Shown one piece after another: positions 59,377 through 64,000 of a stretch of DNA of 64,000 bases. Position numbers and translations under genes: made by a program. The notes under the pieces are model-generated. The model saw nothing but the letters and a program-made list of their open reading frames with translations. It did no database searches and had not been told where the DNA came from. Position 1 is the first letter of the stretch; each line of letters begins with the position of its first letter. Origin of the DNA: Terrihabitans soli (lineage in GTDB: Bacteria; Pseudomonadota; Alphaproteobacteria; Rhizobiales; Methylopilaceae). Location of the stretch: positions 2,756,501 to 2,820,500 of the forward strand of contig NZ_AP023361.1 of NCBI RefSeq assembly GCF_014191545.1, written 5' to 3'.

Positions 59377-59934
59377 TTGATTGCATACACTCTGCTGGCA
59401 ACTGCGGGCGCCGGGAACCCAGTGATAACTAAAGAGCATACACAAGAAGCGCTATCGAACGCATACGTCCATGCGCTTGCCGGTTCGGCGGGGCTCAACC
59501 TCGCTGCGCGTACAGTTTTTGACTACGGCGTAGATGGAATCTTTCATCCAATCAAGATTGTAGACGGAGAGCGCATTCAAACGGGGTTCCCTGTAGAGTT
59601 TCAGATGAAGGCGACCACTGTTTGGAAGCACGAGGGAACCTTTGTTGTATATGACTTGGATGCGCGAGCCCACCGCCTGTTAACTGATCGAGAGCCGGGG
59701 CAGGCCCTTGCTATTCTGATCCTACTTTGTCTTCCGCTCGATGCCGGAAATTGGCTGGAGGGTTGTGAAGATTATCTTCTTCTCAAGAATTGTTGTTACT
59801 GGTTCCGTCCGGATGGCCCACCTACGACCAACGTGTCGTCCATCCGAATTCGAATCCCTCGGTCTCAAGTGCTTACGCCGGATTCCTTGAAGTCGATAAT
59901 GGCCGTTGCGCGACAAGAGGGATTGGCGACATGA
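59377..59934 (+). CDS. DUF4365-like nuclease-fold protein
   Basis: About 170-185 residues. The start is uncertain: TTG 59377 or GTG 59422 (VITKEHTQEALSNAYV), the second matching the usual family N-terminus better. A DUF4365/PD-(D/E)XK-like core is visible, with Asp53 in DYGVDGIFHP and Glu74-X-Gln-X-Lys78 in PVEFQMKAT (numbered from 59377). Such proteins are suspected nucleases and occur in defence islands. Its stop overlaps the next gene by 4 bp. Lower GC and codon use mark it as island DNA. Confidence 0.7.
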   Translation: MIAYTLLATAGAGNPVITKEHTQEALSNAYVHALAGSAGLNLAARTVFDYGVDGIFHPIKIVDGERIQTGFPVEFQMKATTVWKHEGTFVVYDLDARAHRLLTDREPGQALAILILLCLPLDAGNWLEGCEDYLLLKNCCYWFRPDGPPTTNVSSIRIRIPRSQVLTPDSLKSIMAVARQEGLAT

Positions 59935-61049
59935 TGCCGACCCTCGAGGTTATATCGTTGGGGTCGTTGAAACGATACCTGACTAGCAAAGGCTGGAAGC
60001 GAACCCTATTAAAGAGCGGTCTGGAAATTTTCTACGCCGAAGGCGCCGAAATCGAGGTGATACTTCCAAAGAGTTCTGACGCTCGAGATGTACCTGCGCG
60101 AATACGCGCGGCGGTGAATACGCTCTCTGGATTGGAAAGGCGCACGCCGGACGAAGTCATCGCATCCATACGATCAATTGGCTTTGACCTTCTTCGCTCT
60201 CGCCTGCCTGAATCAGCCATTCGCCATGATACGATAAGGCTGGCAACTGCCGAGGAATTTATCAGAAGAATGCCGAGGATTCTCGCAGCCTCCGCTCACG
60301 CAGAACTGCATCCAAATCCATACTTCCTGAGAATCGACAACAAGGCTCAGCACTACGCCGATGAGTGCCGCTTTGGTCATACTTTTCGAGGAAGTTTCGG
60401 CTTCACGATTGAGTCTCCTGTCGGTCCAAACACCATAACACCTGCCGAGGATGAGCAATCCGCATTGCCCTTAGAGCGCCGCGCCATCGCACGGCTCGCA
60501 AGAGGTCTCAGGTCGGTAGAAGCCGCGGTTCGCGAAGAGGCGCCAGAGATAATCGTGGGGAGCTACTCGTCTGGTTTCAACGCTAATGCGTGTGACGAGC
60601 TGGCCGCATTTTTAGAAATGCCGCACTTAACTGAAGTGGCTTTTGAAATACTGTTTTCTCCGGAGTGGGGAGCTCCGCCGGATCTTGGCCCGAACCCGAT
60701 GGTGCAAATTTCTCAGTCTCGTGGCGCCGACGTTATCCGGCGTGCCGCGAAAGCCCTGCGAATTGTGAATTACGAGAAGCAGCGAACCATCGTCGGAAAA
60801 GTTCGAACTCTTCACTCAATGGAAACCCCATCGGATCTCTTCAGTATTTCCGGGCTTCAGGATGTGATCGTGGAATGGGATAGTGACGAGTTCGGAAAAC
60901 GGAATATTCGGGTGTCGCTAGGTCCGGAAGAATACCTCCAGGCGGTGCAAGCTCACACTGCTGGCCGCCTTGTCTCGATCACGGGCGAGCTGGAACAAGG
61001 GCGACCTTGGCGACTGGAGAACGCGACGAACTTTACCGTCCTTACTTGA
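59931..61049 (+). CDS. Unrecognised partner of the DUF4365 gene
   Basis: About 372 residues from ATG 59931, which overlaps the DUF4365 stop (ATGA). The N-terminal 60 residues form a beta-alpha-beta unit (SLGSLKRYLTSKGW ... EIEVILPKSS). The middle is helical, and a later part (IIVGSYSSGFNANACDELAAFL) is followed by a beta-rich end with an RPWRLENATNF segment resembling an OB-like or sensor domain. There is no P-loop, zinc site or membrane helix. No family is recognised. The tight overlap suggests it controls, or is needed by, the nuclease-like partner. Confidence 0.6.
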   Translation: MMPTLEVISLGSLKRYLTSKGWKRTLLKSGLEIFYAEGAEIEVILPKSSDARDVPARIRAAVNTLSGLERRTPDEVIASIRSIGFDLLRSRLPESAIRHDTIRLATAEEFIRRMPRILAASAHAELHPNPYFLRIDNKAQHYADECRFGHTFRGSFGFTIESPVGPNTITPAEDEQSALPLERRAIARLARGLRSVEAAVREEAPEIIVGSYSSGFNANACDELAAFLEMPHLTEVAFEILFSPEWGAPPDLGPNPMVQISQSRGADVIRRAAKALRIVNYEKQRTIVGKVRTLHSMETPSDLFSISGLQDVIVEWDSDEFGKRNIRVSLGPEEYLQAVQAHTAGRLVSITGELEQGRPWRLENATNFTVLT

Positions 61050-61090
61050 TGCATCTTTTGACAAATGGATGCTTTCATTGAGCGGCAGAT

Positions 61091-62428
61091 TTGGCACTTG
61101 AGAGCGATCCGCTTACCTATCAGGCCGCAGAAATGGTGAAACGGAAGCGCGGCGCCGCAAAAACGCCTCGACTACAATCGGCTCTCGATGAGACGCTCGA
61201 TCGGTTCAGAACCGACGCAGTCGCCGATCTTTTCAAGCGCAAGCTCACGGCCAAGAATATACCGTTCAATGATGATCTCATCAGCAAACTGGTCGATCAC
61301 GCTTTCTCCGGGAGCGACGCCGATTTCGACGGCCCTGACATTGAGATCGAAATCACGAACGATGACATCGCCGAGTTGGAGATCGCCGTTGAGGCGGTAA
61401 TATCCGACCTTCCCACGATCATTGATAAGGCCTCCGCCGCGACGTCACGCGAGCTTTTAAAGAAGCTCAAAGCCGGTTGGCCGGATCAATTTGAGTTCGA
61501 AGCAGAACACCGAAAAGGGTTCGAGAAACGCTTAGAGGCTCGATGGGGCAAGGCGCTATCGCTTTTGCGTATGCAAGTCTCTCTATCCCTTGAGCTGGGA
61601 CAGAGCTTTTTTGACCGGAATCGAAAATCGCGATGGAAGCGCGACAAAAGTAAGCGCGAACTTCTGGTCCGGCTCCACGTGCGGGCATGTCAGGTCACAG
61701 CGGAAATACTGGCTCTACTCGAAACCGGGTACTCCGATGGCGCAATGGCTCGCTGGCGCACGCTGTACGAAATTGGAATCATAGCAACTCTGGTCGCTTC
61801 ACATGACGATGATCTCGCGGAACGCTACATGGCGCATGAGGTTATTGAAGCCAGAAATGGCGCGAAGCTTTACTCACAGAACTATGAGGAACTGGGATAC
61901 AAACCTATACCAGCTGAGGAGATATCAGAGATTAATGCGATGGCGGACAAGGCCATCGCGAAATACGGAACCTCTTTTGGGAAGAGCTACGGATGGGCAG
62001 CGCATCATCTCCGGCATAAGGATCCTCAGTTTAGCGACCTTCAGACCGCCGCCGGTCGGTCAAAGATGCGCTCGCACTACAAGATGGCGAGTCACAACGT
62101 ACATGCAGGAATTAAGGGCTTGACCCATCGGTTGAGCTCCTTGGCGCCGGACAGATTTGTTGCGGGCTCAAGCAATGCTGGTCTAGATGAGCCCGGTCAA
62201 AATACAGCCATCACTTTTTGCCAGATCACTGTCCTGCTGCTTGCCTACAGGCCAGAGTTCGACGAAGTCGTAGCCATGAAACTACTGTCGGATCTGCGAG
62301 ACGACTGCGTTCGCGAGTTCGTTAAGGCCGGTCGGAAACTAAAAAAGGAAGAACGTGAGCGGCAGACCGGCGAAGCCCTCCGAATCCGGAGCGGCGAGAG
62401 TTCTCGGAAAAGGCGCGCTGATCGCTAG
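61091..62428 (+). CDS. DUF5677-family protein
   Basis: About 445 residues. TTG 61091 is the frame start; ATG 61133 is an alternative. The N-terminal 120 residues are charged and helical. The core from about residue 190 (HVRACQVTAEILALLETGYSDGAMARWRTLYE) with HHLRHKDPQFSDL matches DUF5677, a helical family of unknown function often found in mobile islands. The C-terminus is basic. No catalytic motif is apparent. It is convergent with the tyrosine recombinase gene 14 bp away. Confidence 0.7.
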   Translation: MALESDPLTYQAAEMVKRKRGAAKTPRLQSALDETLDRFRTDAVADLFKRKLTAKNIPFNDDLISKLVDHAFSGSDADFDGPDIEIEITNDDIAELEIAVEAVISDLPTIIDKASAATSRELLKKLKAGWPDQFEFEAEHRKGFEKRLEARWGKALSLLRMQVSLSLELGQSFFDRNRKSRWKRDKSKRELLVRLHVRACQVTAEILALLETGYSDGAMARWRTLYEIGIIATLVASHDDDLAERYMAHEVIEARNGAKLYSQNYEELGYKPIPAEEISEINAMADKAIAKYGTSFGKSYGWAAHHLRHKDPQFSDLQTAAGRSKMRSHYKMASHNVHAGIKGLTHRLSSLAPDRFVAGSSNAGLDEPGQNTAITFCQITVLLLAYRPEFDEVVAMKLLSDLRDDCVREFVKAGRKLKKEERERQTGEALRIRSGESSRKRRADR

Positions 62429-62442
62429 CCTCGTACTTTGGG

Positions 62443-63039
62443 TCAGACGATAGCCACTTGGCTCATTATTTTCGATAGGCGTTCGGGGTTGTTCTCGATG
62501 TAGATACACGTCGTCGAGATGCTTGAATGCCCGGCAAGTGTCGCAATAGCCTTAAGATCGACGCCCTGCTCTGCTAGACGAGTAATCAGCGTCCTTCGAC
62601 CGGAGTGAGACGAAGCCTTAATCCCAGCTTGCATGTAAACGTCTCGAAAGAGATGAACCATGCCGTTTGGCGTAAAATGACGACCGGATCGAGTAGGAAA
62701 AAGCGGACTATCGGGTCTGGAAGATCGCACATTGACCCAGTAGCGTTCTAGTGCCGTTCGCAAGTTCGGCGCAGATACGTATACATCTCGCATGCGGTTT
62801 TTCTTCGTGTACGACCGCTTTATGTGAACCACAGAGCGCGCGCTGCCATCCGCGGCGTACACATCTTCGATCTTGAGAGATGCAATTTCCTTAGCCCGCA
62901 AGCCGAGATAGAAGCTCACTGCGAGAATGGATCTGTCTCGCTCTCGAAATGGTCGGGGCTGAATCGAGTTCTCGACCTGCTCGTACTGCAGCAGCGTGAG
63001 AATCGGCGCACGGCCTGTTTGGCCTTGCCCTCTTGCCAT
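62443..63039 (-). CDS. Compact tyrosine recombinase
   Basis: A 198-residue integrase from ATG 63039. All catalytic residues are visible: Arg48 in GLRAKEI, His145 and Arg148 in SHSGRR, His171 in AGHSS and nucleophile Tyr180 in CIYIE. It lacks the usual N-terminal SAM-like core-binding domain, so it is a catalytic-domain-only form of the kind seen with some islands and tRNA-independent elements. It is divergent from the serine recombinase across about 285 bp. Confidence 0.88.
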   Translation of the reverse strand: MARGQGQTGRAPILTLLQYEQVENSIQPRPFRERDRSILAVSFYLGLRAKEIASLKIEDVYAADGSARSVVHIKRSYTKKNRMRDVYVSAPNLRTALERYWVNVRSSRPDSPLFPTRSGRHFTPNGMVHLFRDVYMQAGIKASSHSGRRTLITRLAEQGVDLKAIATLAGHSSISTTCIYIENNPERLSKIMSQVAIV

Positions 63040-63288
63040 AGCGTTCTCTGACCCGTTGCAACAGAGTTCGGTGTCGCGATTATAAAAAGGCTCGCCGGAT
63101 TTGTACCTACAAACCTTCAACGGCCAAAAGAAAACGGCGCCGCGGCCGCCCTAGGATGAGATTCCTCGTCCACGATCTCGCTTACATCGCATATTGTCGT
63201 TCAACCTGAGCAAGAACCTGTTTCCATTGCATCTTTCCTGGATTATGATGATGGGTGGCTACCAAATGGAGAAGTTGTGTCTAATTGA

Positions 63289-63317
63289 TTTACAGCGGTC
63301 GGGGTCTAGGTTATAAT
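63289..63317 (+). promoter_or_regulatory. Strong sigma-70-type promoter for the serine recombinase
   Basis: TTTACA at 63289-63294 and TATAAT at 63312-63317 are 17 bp apart, nearly the ideal vegetative promoter. The gene start ATG is at 63324, only 6 bp past the -10 box, so the transcript start and start codon coincide: a likely leaderless mRNA. Confidence 0.7.
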
Positions 63318-63323
63318 TCCCGA

Positions 63324-64000
63324 ATGCAATCTTCAGATCGGCCGCTCGCCTATTCGTATATCCGCATGTCGACGGACATCCAGCTCAAGGGCGACAGCTT
63401 GCGCCGACAGATGGAGCTGTCCCGACGTTATGCGGCACAGCACGATCTCCAGCTTGTCGAAGATACCTATAACGACATTGGCATCTCCGCTTTCAAAGGC
63501 GCGAATGTCTCTGGCGGCGCGCTGGGGAAATTCCTTCAAGCGGTCAAAGATAAACGAATCCCTTGGGGATCCTATCTTCTTGTAGAGTCGCTGGATCGCA
63601 TTAGCCGCGAGAAGCCAATGCTTGCACTGGCGACGTTTACAGAAATCGTTCGCAACGGCGTATCGATCGTCACTCTCGCCGACAATCACGTCTACCCCGC
63701 TGGCGAAACCGATACGCCTCAGCTCATTTATTCGATTGTCGTCATGGGCCGTGCGCACGACGAATCGCGAATGAAGAGTTCTCGCATATCTGCAGCATGG
63801 AACAATAAGCGCGCAAACGCCGCGAACCGAAAGCTCACGGCCCAATGCCCTGCGTGGCTTGAGATGAACGAGGATCGAGCCAGCTTTCGTGTGTTGGCAG
63901 ACCGTGCCGACGTCGTGAGACGAATATTCCGAGAGAGTCAGTCCGGCATCGGCAATTACTCGATAGCGCGGCGTCTAAACGAGGAGAAGATCGCTCCATT
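63324..64000 (+). CDS. Large serine recombinase (partial, runs off the window)
   Basis: The first 225 residues are visible. Resolvase-domain features are AYSYIRMSTDIQ with nucleophile Ser16, LVESLDRISRE and the VTLADN strand. The Recombinase domain begins near ALEMNEDRASFRV and continues to the window end (SIARRLNEEKI). Large serine recombinases integrate and excise elements at att sites. It lies divergent to the tyrosine recombinase behind a strong promoter and is read out to the right. The missing part should carry the zinc ribbon and coiled coil. Confidence 0.88.
   Translation, partial: MQSSDRPLAYSYIRMSTDIQLKGDSLRRQMELSRRYAAQHDLQLVEDTYNDIGISAFKGANVSGGALGKFLQAVKDKRIPWGSYLLVESLDRISREKPMLALATFTEIVRNGVSIVTLADNHVYPAGETDTPQLIYSIVVMGRAHDESRMKSSRISAAWNNKRANAANRKLTAQCPAWLEMNEDRASFRVLADRADVVRRIFRESQSGIGNYSIARRLNEEKIAP

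Larger units (their letters stand above)
55022..64000. mobile_element. Genomic island inserted in comM (left part)
   Basis: The boundary lies inside comM at about 55022; the right end is beyond the window. GC and codon use are visibly lower than in the flanking genes. Contents: a possible HUH-Rep-like gene, a Thoeris-like operon with a DUF2235 gene, a DUF4365 pair, a DUF5677 gene, a tyrosine recombinase and a large serine recombinase. comM is a known integration hotspot in Acinetobacter, so its choice here may reflect convergent targeting. Which recombinase moved the island is unknown. Confidence 0.85.

Noticed and set aside
63333-63845. A 170-codon minus-strand frame at the right end
   Set aside because: It lies opposite the resolvase domain of the serine recombinase, which has all its motifs.
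55022-64000. CRISPR array or toxin-antitoxin in the island
   Set aside because: No regularly spaced repeats; no small toxin-antitoxin pair beyond the DUF4365 module could be supported.

Overview
The window is high-GC chromosomal DNA of an alphaproteobacterium, most likely of the order Hyphomicrobiales (Rhizobiales). The gene orders are typical of that group: hprK / EIIA-Man / ptsH, ahcY-divL-tsaE-murU-addB-addA-trxA, and the opposite-strand run aroA-cmk-rpsA-sppA-ihfB-lapA-trpF-trpB-trpA-accD-folC. DUF1150 sits beside hsp20, and the dispersed palindromic repeats are of a kind common in rhizobia. The genus cannot be resolved from the window.

Layout. 1-5.9 kb: end of hprK, PTS EIIA and HPr, a Kef/YbaL antiporter, sthA, a small DUF3606-like gene and a zinc alcohol dehydrogenase. 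5.9-7.4 kb: a low-GC patch with an overlapping pair (HEPN-like protein plus membrane protein) next to a 28-bp fragment resembling tRNA-Lys. 7.4-20.9 kb: ahcY, divL (H-box Tyr in place of His), a TsaE/AmgK-like fusion, murU, addB, addA and trxA, largely overlapping. 20.9-21.8 kb: a lower-GC zinc-ribbon/HEPN-like gene lodged between trxA and folC. 21.8-32.8 kb: the opposite-strand housekeeping run. 33-36.3 kb: a TIGR02300 protein, tRNA-Ala(GGC), a GT2 glycosyltransferase, a globin, hsp20 and DUF1150. 36.3-47.3 kb: hrcA, then a transporter block (TAXI protein, gltIJKL, sbp-cysT-cysW without cysA) separating hrcA from rph-rdgB-hemW. 47.4-54.4 kb: an LppC-like lipoprotein with a small coupled partner, rsmI, yraN, gshB, a lipoprotein, a secreted protein and a CHASE-GGDEF cyclase.

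55-64 kb (runs off the window): a genomic island inserted in comM. The first 215 codons of comM remain and the reading frame is broken just before the Walker A motif. The island has lower GC and different codon use. It holds a possible HUH-Rep-like gene, a compact three-gene operon, a DUF4365 nuclease-like gene overlapping an unrecognised 372-codon gene, a DUF5677 gene, and two divergent recombinases (a compact tyrosine recombinase and a large serine recombinase). The three-gene operon encodes a membrane-spanning DUF2235 alpha/beta hydrolase, a ThsA-like SIR2-STALD protein and a ThsB-like TIR protein.

The most interesting content is that operon. The last two genes match Thoeris type I anti-phage defence (TIR makes a cyclic ADP-ribose signal; SIR2-STALD binds it and destroys NAD). 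The first gene, coupled by a 4-bp overlap, adds a putative membrane lipase/esterase that is not part of the canonical two-gene system. A terminator right after thsB and an inverted repeat upstream of the first gene delimit the unit. The DUF4365 pair and the HEPN-like genes elsewhere are further candidate defence modules.
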